A DNA stretch of 64,000 nt from Spirochaetaceae bacterium (GCA_002730875.1 PCBI01000016.1:62001-126000), one strand, 5' to 3'. Counted from the stretch's first letter, positions 17,462 to 25,770 are shown. The notes: generated by a model not told the origin, from the letters alone. Numbers and translations: made by a program.

Positions 17462-18070
17462 ATGAAATCCTATCGCCCTGTCCGTTTTTCGCCATGCGTC
17501 TCGCGGCGGGTCTCGCAAAGGATGCTGCTCGCCGTTATTTTGTTTGTGACTCTGGCTCCAGGACTGGCCGAAGAGAAGCCGCAAAAAGATGGTCCGGAGA
17601 TGCGCGATTATTCGGCTCGAGCGGAAATCACTCTGGGCGATGACCGCACAGTTTCGGGCAAAAGCAAGTTCACGGCGCCGGAAACCTTTATCTTTCAACA
17701 CAATCGCGAAGGCGTCCAGTATGAGAAAACCATCCATGCGAAGGATGTAAGAGCGCTGCATTTCCAGAAATGGGAGCCCATAAAAGTAGGCGAGAACAAA
17801 CAGGGAGATATATACCGTTTCCAGGTATCCTCTTTCAGAATAGAACTGAAGGACGGATACACAATGCAGGTGAATAATGGGCTGCCATCCTTCTGGCAGA
17901 GCTTCTTTCTGGAAAACGACAATGGTAGGGTTCGTTTCTTCACTTATTGGATGGATCTTTACAAACGCGAGGACGGTAGCTGGTTTACGGGCATGGAAGG
18001 CCCGGCCAGTGGCGTAAGGTCTTTTCCGCACAAGGACGTAATCCAGAAAATCGAATTCAAAGTAGATTAG
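17462..18070 (+). CDS. Exported protein of unknown function
   Basis: A protein of about 200 residues with a long basic N-terminus, a hydrophobic signal segment (from residue 21, MLLAVILFVTLA) and likely cleavage after GLA. The mature part is polar, with mixed beta-type segments such as IYRFQVSSFRIELKDGYTM, and has no cysteine pairs or recognisable domain. The start could be ATG 17462 or the ATG at 17522 just before the signal segment; neither has a well-spaced ribosome-binding site. The gene follows the DegT-like gene with a 31-bp gap and is probably cotranscribed with it. I do not recognise the family. Confidence 0.6.
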   Translation: MKSYRPVRFSPCVSRRVSQRMLLAVILFVTLAPGLAEEKPQKDGPEMRDYSARAEITLGDDRTVSGKSKFTAPETFIFQHNREGVQYEKTIHAKDVRALHFQKWEPIKVGENKQGDIYRFQVSSFRIELKDGYTMQVNNGLPSFWQSFFLENDNGRVRFFTYWMDLYKREDGSWFTGMEGPASGVRSFPHKDVIQKIEFKVD

Positions 18071-18376
18071 TCTTCCGGCCGGTCTGGCAACTATTGGCGC
18101 CCTATCCAGAAGGGCTCATTCCCGGCTCTCGAAAAGATCCCTGTACCCGGGCGCCCCTGCACTCGGGCGGCGAGTCCATGGCCGATGCAGCGCGATTACT
18201 GCTATTGAAACTGAGCGGCCCGGGCAACCCGGGCCTCTCTTCCCGCTCCGTGCCATTGGCTGTTCCCGGGCCGGATCAGGCATCCCATTTTCCAGAATTA
18301 GACTTGCGAAGCAGGCTTTTGGCCGTCCTATTAGTCAGGGATCGGCTTAGCCAGACCCTGGACAGGGATTATCTCT
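18071..18376. other. 306-bp intergenic region with a strong hairpin
   Basis: The only clear structure here is a perfect 8-bp inverted repeat, GGCCCGGG and CCCGGGCC with a 3-base loop, at 18217-18235. It is followed by a pyrimidine-rich stretch and could end transcription from 17462-18070. The rest should contain the promoter for the desaturase-like gene, but I see no convincing -35/-10 pair. A short frame at 18094-18390 is Pro/Arg-rich and I do not believe it is coding. Confidence 0.5.
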
Positions 18377-19276
18377 ATGGAAATCTTTAGTACCACACTA
18401 CTGGAATGGCTACAACGGTTTGCCATCGTATATAGCATCCTTACTGTTCGCTACGTCGTTATTGCCGGGCTGGCTTTTCTAATCATCTGGACACTTCTGT
18501 CCGGTCGATTGGCGCACCGATATATCCAACCGGACCGTCGACCCGGTGGAAAAAACATACTACACGAAATTAAATACTCTTTCATAACATTTTTTGTTTT
18601 CGGACTTGTAGGTATCTTTATCTTTGAAGCGTCACGCGCCGGATGGACCAGGATCTACCGCGACATTGATCAGTATGGATGGGTTTACTTCGCATTTACT
18701 GTTGTGGCGACTATATTGCTGCACGATGCTTACTTCTACTGGACCCATCGGTTTATGCACTGGAAGAAGATCTTCAAACACGTTCATCTTGTGCATCATC
18801 GCTCCACCAATCCCACACCCTGGGCTGCCTTTAGCTTTCATCCAATCGAAGCTGTGATTGAGGCGGGTATTGTACCACTGGTAGTCTTTCTCTATCCGAT
18901 CCATCCTGGCGCGCTGGCCATTTTTCTTCTGTATATGACGTTTCTGAATGTGCTCGGTCACCTGGGTTACGAGCTCTTTCCATCTGGATTTACGCGCAAG
19001 CCGGCCACCTCCTGGCACAACACGTCCACGCATCATAACATGCATCATAAGTATTTTGAGTGTAACTACGGTCTGTACTTTAACTGGTGGGACCGGCTCA
19101 TGAAAACGAATCATCCGCAATACCATGCTCAGTTCGAAAGCAGGGCATCCGCGCAAAGAGAACCTGCAACCTCTTCACCTGGTCTAGCTATGACTGATAG
19201 TGGTCCCGTAGCTGCCTCCGATGCACGCGCAGTCGATGTCACCGAACGCAGACCGTCCAATCCGCGAGTGGCCTGA
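18377..19276 (+). CDS. Sterol desaturase / fatty acid hydroxylase superfamily membrane protein
   Basis: A di-iron membrane oxygenase. The histidine boxes are complete: HDAYFYWTHRFMH, HLVHHRS, HLGYE and HNTSTHHNMHH. About five hydrophobic helices bring them to the cytoplasmic face. Members hydroxylate or desaturate sterols, carotenoids, fatty acids or alkyl-glycerols; the substrate cannot be told from the sequence. The C-terminal 45 residues after the last box are polar and variable. AGGGA precedes ATG 18377. A terminator-like stem-loop follows the stop, so this is probably a single-gene transcript. No sterol or hopanoid synthesis gene is adjacent. Confidence 0.9.
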   Translation: MEIFSTTLLEWLQRFAIVYSILTVRYVVIAGLAFLIIWTLLSGRLAHRYIQPDRRPGGKNILHEIKYSFITFFVFGLVGIFIFEASRAGWTRIYRDIDQYGWVYFAFTVVATILLHDAYFYWTHRFMHWKKIFKHVHLVHHRSTNPTPWAAFSFHPIEAVIEAGIVPLVVFLYPIHPGALAIFLLYMTFLNVLGHLGYELFPSGFTRKPATSWHNTSTHHNMHHKYFECNYGLYFNWWDRLMKTNHPQYHAQFESRASAQREPATSSPGLAMTDSGPVAASDARAVDVTERRPSNPRVA

Positions 19277-19300
19277 GGGGCAGACTCCCAGGGCCCGTGT

Positions 19301-19346
19301 AACAGGATCGGCGGAATGAGCCGGCGCCTCCGTAATCCTGTTTTCC
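19301..19346 (+). terminator. Stem-loop terminator after the desaturase-like gene
   Basis: AACAGGAT (19301-19308) pairs with ATCCTGTT (19335-19342). An inner CGGCGG/CCTCCG pairing has one mismatch. The stem runs into TGTTTTCC. It lies between two convergent genes and fits rightward termination. Confidence 0.65.
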
Positions 19347-19357
19347 TTGAACCGATG

Positions 19358-19681
19358 CTATTGCGAAGACTGCTTCGCAGCCTGATCATAGGGCTCATCG
19401 CGACATAGATAGATACTCAGCGTAATCGGCAGAAACACTGTATCGATAACGGCGCTCAGGGGCAGGTCCATGGCGGCTGCCAGGCCCAGTAGAACCGGTT
19501 GTTCTCTGCTGAGCGCCTGATCTATAATCAGAGTGTCAGTTACCACACCTCCATAGACCAGCGGCGTATCCTGATCGGTATCGCTCCAGCCAGCCATAGA
19601 GATCAGCGAAGCACAGCCCGTAGATCCAACCACCAGGGCGAGAGCGAAAAGCTGGCAGATTCGGTGAAGCCAAATAGTCAT
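19358..19681 (-). CDS. YceK/YidQ-like lipoprotein
   Basis: A 107-residue small lipoprotein. A hydrophobic signal ends in STGC (Cys23), the lipidation site. The mature part contains the family's core, VYGGVVTDTLII and DLPLSAVIDTVFLPIT. It is of the same kind as E. coli YceK and YidQ, whose functions are not settled. It should be anchored in the envelope. Its upstream region carries degenerate 33-bp tandem repeats, so its promoter lies inside or beside them. It is slightly longer than YceK, with a polar Gln/Ser tail. Confidence 0.8.
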   Translation of the reverse strand: MTIWLHRICQLFALALVVGSTGCASLISMAGWSDTDQDTPLVYGGVVTDTLIIDQALSREQPVLLGLAAAMDLPLSAVIDTVFLPITLSIYLCRDEPYDQAAKQSSQ

Positions 19682-19705
19682 GGGTTATACCTCGGTTCCA
19701 AAGCG

Positions 19706-19837
19706 GCACTATATCAGTTCTTCATCGAGTATACGTCAGCACTATATCTGTTCTTCATCGAGCATACTTCAGCAATACATCTGTTCGAAACCGGCAATAC
19801 ATCGGCTGTACATCGGATGGCAAAATGCGCCATGTAT
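19706..19837. repeat. Four degenerate 33-bp tandem repeats
   Basis: Units start at 19706, 19739, 19772 and 19805. The first two are nearly identical (GCACTATATC then TTCTTCATCGAG and TACxTCA). The third and fourth keep only part, such as ATACATCTGTTCG and TACATCGG. Read rightward, the period of exactly 11 codons gives a repeated ALYxFFIEYTS-like pattern in a frame I doubt is a gene. The array fills most of the spacer between the YceK-like gene and the gene ending at 19902. Confidence 0.75.
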
Positions 19838-19901
19838 CCGTTAAACAAAGGTACAGATTCGAACGCTGATTGCAAATAGGGAATATATCGATCAAAATGG
19901 C

Positions 19902-20624
19902 TCAGGTATGGGACGCTTCATCCGTCGTGCCGGGAGGGTTTCGGTAGATTTCTCCGAAATTGCCTGATTGCAAGAAGGCCCGGATTGACTGAGCAAGGGT
20001 ATGAAAGTTAGAGTAGATAGAATCATGATTAAAAGGAACATACTGGAAGTCGGCGAATTCATCCTGCATCTCCCGGGCCGGCCATTTAAGCGGCCCCATT
20101 TTTTTACAGTCCCGGGAAAACAGTTTCATTAGCGTGGTAGGTCGGCTTTCGATTACCAGACCTGGCTTGAACCGGGACAGGGGCTTTTGAGGGTATTCCC
20201 TTGCTGCGAGCTGAAAGACAAAGTCGCCCAGCAACAACCGGGCAACCCACGGTATTCGCCTGGTTACAATGGAGGGCGCCCTTTCCTGGTATGGGCTGCG
20301 ATCCAGAAGAAGTCGGCCAGCATTGGGAATTTGATCCATCCAACGCTCCAGCACATAGGCGCCGGCAATGAAGCAAAACAGATGCACCCGGTCATAGCGA
20401 TGGAGGTCGTTTCGATTGTAGTAGCTTTCCAGGAACCGAACCGAATCATCGATCCCGCTGTTTTGAATGTAATCCGGCACAAACAGATCCAGATCCGGAG
20501 CCTGTTTTCGGAATTTTTTCATAGATCGCATACCGGAGAAACCATAGCCGATACCGGTAAGCACAAGAAGCGCCTCTCGGTTACCGTTCTTTAGTTCCAG
20601 TGATCTGACAGGAAAGAGCCCCAT
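19902..20624 (-). CDS. Alpha/beta-hydrolase-like protein lacking the nucleophile serine
   Basis: A 240-residue soluble protein. The N-terminal ALLVLTGIGYGFSG and the later HLFCFIAGAYVLERW are placed as in alpha/beta hydrolases: first strand with oxyanion loop, then nucleophile elbow. The elbow reads CFIAG rather than GxSxG, so no serine nucleophile is present. A C-terminal FNHDSIYSN could be the region that normally holds the histidine. I do not recognise a named family, and a non-hydrolase role is possible. It is divergent from the CDP-alcohol transferase gene with a 40-bp spacer. E. coli ynbC, next to ynbA-ynbB, also includes an alpha/beta-hydrolase domain, which makes a link conceivable but unproven. 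Confidence 0.55.
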   Translation of the reverse strand: MGLFPVRSLELKNGNREALLVLTGIGYGFSGMRSMKKFRKQAPDLDLFVPDYIQNSGIDDSVRFLESYYNRNDLHRYDRVHLFCFIAGAYVLERWMDQIPNAGRLLLDRSPYQERAPSIVTRRIPWVARLLLGDFVFQLAAREYPQKPLSRFKPGLVIESRPTTLMKLFSRDCKKMGPLKWPAREMQDEFADFQYVPFNHDSIYSNFHTLAQSIRAFLQSGNFGEIYRNPPGTTDEASHT

Positions 20625-20664
20625 TTTTGTTTGACCTGCTCTGTGTATGACGTCTTGTTAAGCA

Positions 20665-21297
20665 GTGGCAAGCATTTATCAGCTCAAGTCAAAATTCCAG
20701 GATCTTCTGAGGCCGCTCTGTAGATTTCTGGCTCGCATAGGAGTTTCCGCCAACCAGGTAACTATCCTGGCGCTTCTTCTATCGTTCCTGTTCGGCGCAT
20801 ACATGGCCTTTCGCTTCATCTACTTTCCAGATAAGAGACTTTTCTTATTGGGACTACCTGCCCTGCTATTCCTTCGCATGGCCTTGAACGCCATCGACGG
20901 AATGCTGGCCCGGGAGCATAACATGGAAAGCCATCTGGGCGCTTTCCTGAACGAACTGGGAGACGTACTATCCGACGCTTTTCTATACCTGCCTTTCGCG
21001 CTCTACGGAATACAATCTGGCGCCGTGCAGCCCTATGTTGCTCTTTCGGTGGTTTTCTTTGTCAAGTTTGCCATAATTACCGAATTCATGGGCGTTCTTT
21101 CCCGGGCCACAGGTTCCAGCCGACGGTACGACGGCCCCATGGGAAAATCGGACAGGGCTTTCTGGTGCAGCGTTCTGGCCATTTACCTGGCCCTGGGGGG
21201 ACCGGAAAGACCTTACATTGAGATTTTCTTTGCACTTCTGGCCCTGCTTTCCCTTCTAACGGTTATCAATCGCGGAAGAAAGGCTCTCAACGAATGA
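20665..21297 (+). CDS. CDP-alcohol phosphatidyltransferase, YnbA-like
   Basis: A 210-residue membrane enzyme that joins a CDP-activated lipid to an alcohol. The CDP-alcohol motif is recognisable as NAIDGMLARE, then SHLGAFLNELGDVLSD. The first Asp of the canonical D-x2-DG-x2-AR and the Asp after G-x3 both read Asn, as I recall for the YnbA/YnjF-like branch; the other acidic residues are kept. About five to six hydrophobic helices follow. The start is GTG 20665. The stop overlaps the next gene as ATGA, so the two are translationally coupled. Together they look like a specialised phospholipid branch. The head group is unknown. Confidence 0.85.
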   Translation: MASIYQLKSKFQDLLRPLCRFLARIGVSANQVTILALLLSFLFGAYMAFRFIYFPDKRLFLLGLPALLFLRMALNAIDGMLAREHNMESHLGAFLNELGDVLSDAFLYLPFALYGIQSGAVQPYVALSVVFFVKFAIITEFMGVLSRATGSSRRYDGPMGKSDRAFWCSVLAIYLALGGPERPYIEIFFALLALLSLLTVINRGRKALNE

Positions 21298-22241
21298 AAT
21301 GGACCTATAACACATTAACGCCCAATGTCCTCTATACCTTTGGCGGAATTCTTGCGGCCCTGGTTCTGGCCACGCTCATCGCTTTCCTTCTCACGCGTCT
21401 TAAAAAAGAAAGCGACTTCACCGAGTTGACCCTGCGTATACGAACCTGGTGGCTGCTGGTTGGTCTGATTGCCGCCGTCCTTCTGAGCACCATTGAACTC
21501 AGTATTTTGTTTTTCGCACTAATCAGCGTACTGGCTCTTTACGAATTTCTATCGCTCATCGAGCTTCGCAAACCGGATCGAAAGGTACTCTGGGTTCCCT
21601 TTCTGGTCATTCCGTTGCAGTATTTCTGGATCTATGAGCGCTGGTACGGGATGTTCATTGTGTTCATCCCCGTGTACGCCTTTCTATTCTTTCCTCTGGT
21701 TATGGTCTTTGTAGGGGAAACAAAAGGTTTCCTTAAGTCCATCGGCACCATTCAGTGGGGGCTCATGACCTGCGTTTTTTCCATCAGTCATGGCGCCTAT
21801 TTAATGGTACTGCCGCAAGAAGGCAATCCGGCCGGCGGAGGTCCGGGTCTCGTGTTATTTCTGCTGCTGCTGACGCAGTTTAATGATGTGGCCCAGTATA
21901 TCTGGGGCAAGCTTCTGGGTAAACATCCTATAACACCCACCGTGAGCCCCAAGAAAACGGTGGAAGGATTTCTGGGCGGCCTTGTGACAACTACTGTACT
22001 GGCTTACTTTCTGGCGCCCCTTTTGACTCCGCTGAGCTTATATGAATCCCTGGGAGCGGGTCTGCTCATCGCCTTTTCGGGCTTTGTGGGCGACGTCACG
22101 CTTTCGGCCGTTAAGCGCGATATCCAGGTAAAGGATAGCGGAAACATGCTTCCTGGCCATGGCGGCATACTGGATCGCATCGACTCGCTCACGTTTACCG
22201 CGCCCCTATTCTTCCACTTTATCTATTATTTCCGCTATTGA
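21294..22241 (+). CDS. CdsA-like phosphatidate cytidylyltransferase, YnbB-like
   Basis: An integral membrane protein of 315 residues that makes CDP-diacylglycerol or a related CDP-lipid from CTP. The CdsA signature is complete near the C-terminus: VKRDIQVKDSGNMLPGHGG followed by ILDRIDS. About eight hydrophobic helices precede it. The ATG overlaps the stop of the CDP-alcohol transferase gene (ATGA). The pairing of a CdsA paralog with a CDP-alcohol transferase is the same as E. coli ynbA-ynbB, so this is more likely the paralog dedicated to the neighbour than the housekeeping CdsA, although the window cannot exclude the latter. No terminator is evident in the 211 bp downstream. Confidence 0.9.
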   Translation: MKWTYNTLTPNVLYTFGGILAALVLATLIAFLLTRLKKESDFTELTLRIRTWWLLVGLIAAVLLSTIELSILFFALISVLALYEFLSLIELRKPDRKVLWVPFLVIPLQYFWIYERWYGMFIVFIPVYAFLFFPLVMVFVGETKGFLKSIGTIQWGLMTCVFSISHGAYLMVLPQEGNPAGGGPGLVLFLLLLTQFNDVAQYIWGKLLGKHPITPTVSPKKTVEGFLGGLVTTTVLAYFLAPLLTPLSLYESLGAGLLIAFSGFVGDVTLSAVKRDIQVKDSGNMLPGHGGILDRIDSLTFTAPLFFHFIYYFRY

Positions 22242-22452
22242 GACAGCCGTTATTCAGGCAAGCGTTCAGAGCATAGGATTAAGAGAGGCGGAACCGGCAA
22301 AACGGGCCTGGAAAGGAATCGCTGTTTTCCCGTACAATGCCAGGCATTCGTGCCCGCTCGCGGCCATTATCGGACCAATAATATGGCCGGAGGATTCGGC
22401 ATCATTTGCGAAGCAGTATACAGGCAATCAGCTGCCAAACGCCAGACGAATC

Positions 22453-23565
22453 TCAGGCGAAGAAACCCTTAACGGCTTCCACAACTTCCTGAAGCTCATG
22501 CTCCTGCATGTAGGGAAACAAAGGCAAGTTCAATACGCTCTTGCAGATACGCTCGGCGTTTTCGCCGCCTACTTTCGCTTTTAAATATCCCGGCGAGGCT
22601 TCCTGCGAAGACATCGGTCCGGGATATACGATGCCAAAACCAATGCCTTTCTCTTTTAGCAAGGCTTCCAGGGCAGGTCGCTTTTCCTGGTCTACGATCA
22701 AGACATTAAGGTAGCCGTTTTCCGTATATCCTTCCGGAGCCTCGACTACGCGGATGGGAAGATTAGCCAGTGCCTTTCGATAGTATTCCGCCGATTTGCG
22801 ACGGCTTTCCAGTCGGGCTGCCAGATGCGGATGGCTCAGATTCAGGTAGGCGGCCTGGAAGGTATCCATTCGGGAATTCCAGCCCACCAGTCCGTAGGAA
22901 TAATGCGTGGTGCGGCCGTGGTTTTCCAGGCTGCGCACTTTGTGGGCCAGATCATCATCGGAGGTCAGCACCGCGCCCGCATCGCCGGCGGCGCCGAAGA
23001 CCTTGGCCGGATAAAAGCTAATGGTGGCCAGTTGCGCCCCTTCGTAGATAGACTTGCCGTTGTAGGTGACTCCGTAGGCCTGCGCGCCGTCCTCAATTAA
23101 AGCGATTCCCTTGCTCTTTGCAAAATCCCGGAAATCCTTGAGTCTGGAAGAACCCCATCCGTAAAGATGCACAAGAATGGCGGCTTTGGGTTTGTGTTCT
23201 TCGCAGGCTTTGCAGAACAGATCAAAGTCCAGCTGAAGGTCTTCCGCGGATACGTCCACAGTAATCGGATCTGCGCCTACGTTCACTACAGCTTCAAAGG
23301 TAGCCCAGAAAGTAAGATCCGGAACAAGGACCGAGTCCCCCTTTGAAACCCCTGCCGCTCGCAGAGCCAGTTGCAGCGCATCGGTGCCGTTGGCGCAGCC
23401 TATGGCATGCGAAACCCCGCATTCGGTCTTCAGAGTATTCTCAATGTTTTCTACTTCCGGCCCACCGATGAACCGGGTATTCGCGGAAAGGTCCGCTACC
23501 TTTGCATTCCAGGAATCCAGGAATCCATCTTCAAATCTTTTAAGCTCAATAAAGGGAACAGACAT
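22453..23565 (-). CDS. DegT/DnrJ/EryC1/StrS aminotransferase
   Basis: A PLP-dependent sugar aminotransferase of 370 residues. GCANGTDALQLAL (substrate and PLP phosphate loop), LIEDGAQAYG (Asp159 for the PLP ring) and ISFYPAKVFGAAGDAG with the Schiff-base Lys188 are all intact. Such enzymes transaminate UDP- or dTDP-keto-sugars for surface polysaccharide or O-antigen. The exact sugar cannot be told, and no dehydratase, acetyltransferase or glycosyltransferase neighbour helps. It ends with a typical YPGPMSSQ segment and a C-terminal helix. It lies 27 bp downstream of the STAS gene and may share its transcript. Confidence 0.92.
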   Translation of the reverse strand: MSVPFIELKRFEDGFLDSWNAKVADLSANTRFIGGPEVENIENTLKTECGVSHAIGCANGTDALQLALRAAGVSKGDSVLVPDLTFWATFEAVVNVGADPITVDVSAEDLQLDFDLFCKACEEHKPKAAILVHLYGWGSSRLKDFRDFAKSKGIALIEDGAQAYGVTYNGKSIYEGAQLATISFYPAKVFGAAGDAGAVLTSDDDLAHKVRSLENHGRTTHYSYGLVGWNSRMDTFQAAYLNLSHPHLAARLESRRKSAEYYRKALANLPIRVVEAPEGYTENGYLNVLIVDQEKRPALEALLKEKGIGFGIVYPGPMSSQEASPGYLKAKVGGENAERICKSVLNLPLFPYMQEHELQEVVEAVKGFFA

Positions 23566-23592
23566 TTTCGCCGCCGGAATAGATATGTGTGA

Positions 23593-23973
23593 TCAGTCGA
23601 GTTCAGACTCGGTTTGCTCAAGAGCCTCTTCCAGAGTCGAGTAGACCTTCAGCTCCGGGGGTAAATCCATCAAGCCAAAAACCTTCCGCAGGAAGCTGTG
23701 CAGTCCGCCGATTACCAGGCGGCCGCCATTCTCGCGAGCGCGATAATGAATGGAAAACAGGATAGCCACTCCGGTAGAATTGATATAGTCCAGATCGGAG
23801 AGATCAAAGACCATGATCTGGTTGGAACTTGCCAGGAGCTTGTAGAACTTCCGGTTGAATTCCTGGGAATTGGTGTTAGTGATACGGCCAACAAGCTTCA
23901 CAATTCGGATGCTGGATGAGCCAAGCTCACGTTCCTCCACCGCCACCTTTAGCTCGGGGAACTCAAGCTCCAT
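23593..23973 (-). CDS. STAS-domain anti-anti-sigma-type protein
   Basis: A 126-residue protein composed of a single STAS domain. The conserved loop DLSDLDYINSTGVAIL holds Ser66-Thr67, the site phosphorylated by HATPase-type serine kinases in partner-switching systems. AGGAG six bases before ATG 23973 is a good ribosome-binding site. It would bind and sequester an anti-sigma kinase when unphosphorylated. No kinase or phosphatase is adjacent. The only HATPase protein in the window that could act on it is the 7TMR sensor at 52389-54527, about 28 kb away, and such a link is a guess. Confidence 0.88.
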   Translation of the reverse strand: MELEFPELKVAVEERELGSSSIRIVKLVGRITNTNSQEFNRKFYKLLASSNQIMVFDLSDLDYINSTGVAILFSIHYRARENGGRLVIGGLHSFLRKVFGLMDLPPELKVYSTLEEALEQTESELD

Positions 23974-24088
23974 GAAAAGCTCCTGTCATCATTGTATCAT
24001 TGGACGATATCATTTCGAATTACTCCAAAGGGTAGAGAGCTTTTTACTTTCAGCGACTTGAAAAAGCCCACTATACCTTCTGGCTAAT

Positions 24089-24472
24089 CTAATGGTCAAC
24101 AGGGTGTACCCCGAACCACAGTTTTTCTGGAAGCCGGTCCAGACGGAAAGGAAAATTTAGTTCTCCTTTTAATACTGTAATGATACGCCCACGATTACCG
24201 GAAATGGGACCCGCATAGTCTATGTACTTCCTTTTGTGGTTCTGCTTTCTGGTTACACTCCATTGTTGCACACTTTCCAGCGGCGAATCAGAGAGCTCCA
24301 CTAGATCGATACCATTGGGAACCAGCTCGCGCAATTGTTGCAGATCTACTTCGCGCATTTCATAGGTAGGCAGGGCTTCCCCTCCTGTATCCAGAAACAG
24401 ATCGCCATGATTCTTTTGCGTACTTTGCGGTTCTTGAATATGATGTACCAGATGAAACTTCAGGGAATGCAT
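24089..24472 (-). CDS. Free-standing LigD 3'-phosphoesterase-like protein
   Basis: A 127-residue protein resembling the phosphoesterase domain of DNA ligase D, which trims 3'-phosphate or ribonucleotide ends during end joining. Supporting residues are His22 and Asp24 in NHGDLFLD, and His79 and Tyr83 in HKRKYIDYAGPISGNRG. The four-residue spacing of the last pair matches His84 and Tyr88 of the Pseudomonas domain as I recall it. The Arg expected two residues after the Asp is Phe here, so activity is uncertain. No ligase or polymerase domain is attached, and no Ku gene is nearby. It lies 17 bp after homoserine dehydrogenase on the same strand. Confidence 0.6.
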   Translation of the reverse strand: MHSLKFHLVHHIQEPQSTQKNHGDLFLDTGGEALPTYEMREVDLQQLRELVPNGIDLVELSDSPLESVQQWSVTRKQNHKRKYIDYAGPISGNRGRIITVLKGELNFPFRLDRLPEKLWFGVHPVDH

Positions 24473-24489
24473 GACTGCCGGACTGCGCC

Positions 24490-25770
24490 CTACTTCTGGC
24501 CGGGCTCTTCCAGTCGCAACGCCACCGTGGGAGCGCGTACCATTTCCATAGCATTGATAATGTCCAACGCGCCGAATAGCTGGCTCTCCCGGGCATGGTG
24601 GGTCAAAATCACCACGTCCACGGGCTCCGGTCCTTCCTCCTGGTGCATGGAGGCTATACTGATCTCATGATCGGAAAGTACCCTGGATATAGAAGCCAGA
24701 ACGCCGGCGCGGTCCAGGGTTCGGAAGCGTAGATAAAATCTGTAACTGGCATCCGCAGCAACCTTAAGAGATTCTTCCCCGGATAACCAGACTTCGGGCT
24801 CGTTTTCCGGATTTCTTGCGATTGCTGCAATGTCGCCGAGCACGGCGCTGGCCGTAGGGAATCCGCCGGCTCCCCTTCCTACGATCATGGTTGGCCCACA
24901 ATAGGGATCTTCGGTGAACAACGCATTGTTCTCTTCTTCTACAGAGGCCAGGAGATGATGGGAGGAGATCAATGCGGGATGGACACGTAAATGATAGCCG
25001 TCGGATGCCTTTTTTGCCACGGCGAGCAGCCGAATGACTTTGCCCATTCGCATGGCCATGGCATGATCCAGGGGGCTCAGTTCCGTAATCCCTTCCACGC
25101 GAATGTCGCTTTCCTGAACCAGATGATCGAAAGCCAGAGTAGAAAGTATGGCAAGTTTCTGTGCGGCATCTCGACCGCTCACATCGAAAGCCGGATCAGC
25201 TTCGGCGAAGCCTTTTTCCTGCGCTATTTTCAAAGCGTCTTCGTAGGCCATGTTTTCTTTCTGCATGCGAGTAATGATGAAATTACAGGTGCCGTTCAGG
25301 ATTCCAAACATCTCCTGGATTTCGCTACCCACCCAGACCCGGCGAAGGTTACGAATCACCGGAAGGGCGCCAGCCACAGCAGCCTCCAGGCCTACTTCCT
25401 TGCCGGACTCTCTGGCCTGGCGAAAGATCTCCGCTCCGTGGTTTGCCAGCAAGGCCTTGTTGGCGGTCACAACATGCTTTCCGCTTTTAAGGGCATCCAT
25501 TACCCATTGTTTGGCAGGATCCAAACCGCCGATCAATTCTACCACTACGTCTATGTCCGCTCGCTGCACGAGACCGGAGGCATCATCGGTTACATCAAAG
25601 GACTGATTCTTGAGAAAATCTTTTTTGGCGTAAGATCGGTCCGCAACGGCTACAATTTTTAACTCTTTGCCGGTACGCTTTCGCAACACTTCAGCTCTGG
25701 TCTGAAGCAGCTCTATCAATCCACGACCTACGGTGCCTGCGCCAATTAAACCAATGCGCAGTTCCTTCAT
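24490..25770 (-). CDS. hom: Homoserine dehydrogenase
   Basis: An NAD(P)-dependent enzyme that reduces aspartate semialdehyde to homoserine, for threonine and methionine synthesis. The N-terminal Rossmann motif is GLIGAGTVGRGL. TANKALLANHG and the GILNGTCNFI stretch mark the substrate site, followed by EADPAFDVSGRDAAQKL. Residues from about 345 form an ACT domain (RTLDRAGVLASISRVL, then SIASMHQ), which usually gives threonine feedback. The length of 426 residues is normal. The start overlaps the stop of the preceding small gene as ATGA, so translation is coupled. A LigD-phosphoesterase-like gene follows. Confidence 0.95.
   Translation of the reverse strand: MKELRIGLIGAGTVGRGLIELLQTRAEVLRKRTGKELKIVAVADRSYAKKDFLKNQSFDVTDDASGLVQRADIDVVVELIGGLDPAKQWVMDALKSGKHVVTANKALLANHGAEIFRQARESGKEVGLEAAVAGALPVIRNLRRVWVGSEIQEMFGILNGTCNFIITRMQKENMAYEDALKIAQEKGFAEADPAFDVSGRDAAQKLAILSTLAFDHLVQESDIRVEGITELSPLDHAMAMRMGKVIRLLAVAKKASDGYHLRVHPALISSHHLLASVEEENNALFTEDPYCGPTMIVGRGAGGFPTASAVLGDIAAIARNPENEPEVWLSGEESLKVAADASYRFYLRFRTLDRAGVLASISRVLSDHEISIASMHQEEGPEPVDVVILTHHARESQLFGALDIINAMEMVRAPTVALRLEEPGQK

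Noticed and set aside
18094..18390. 98-codon frame in the spacer before the desaturase-like gene
   Set aside because: Pro/Arg/Leu-rich, no ribosome-binding site, and it contains the GGCCCGGG hairpin.
19499..19879. 126-codon rightward frame covering the 33-bp repeats
   Set aside because: Half is antisense to the YceK-like gene and the rest is the repeat itself; an open frame follows from the 33-bp period.
24020..24070. GCTTTTT/AAAAAGC inverted repeat as a terminator
   Set aside because: No T tract follows the stem in the direction of the flanking genes, and the inner pairing is weak.
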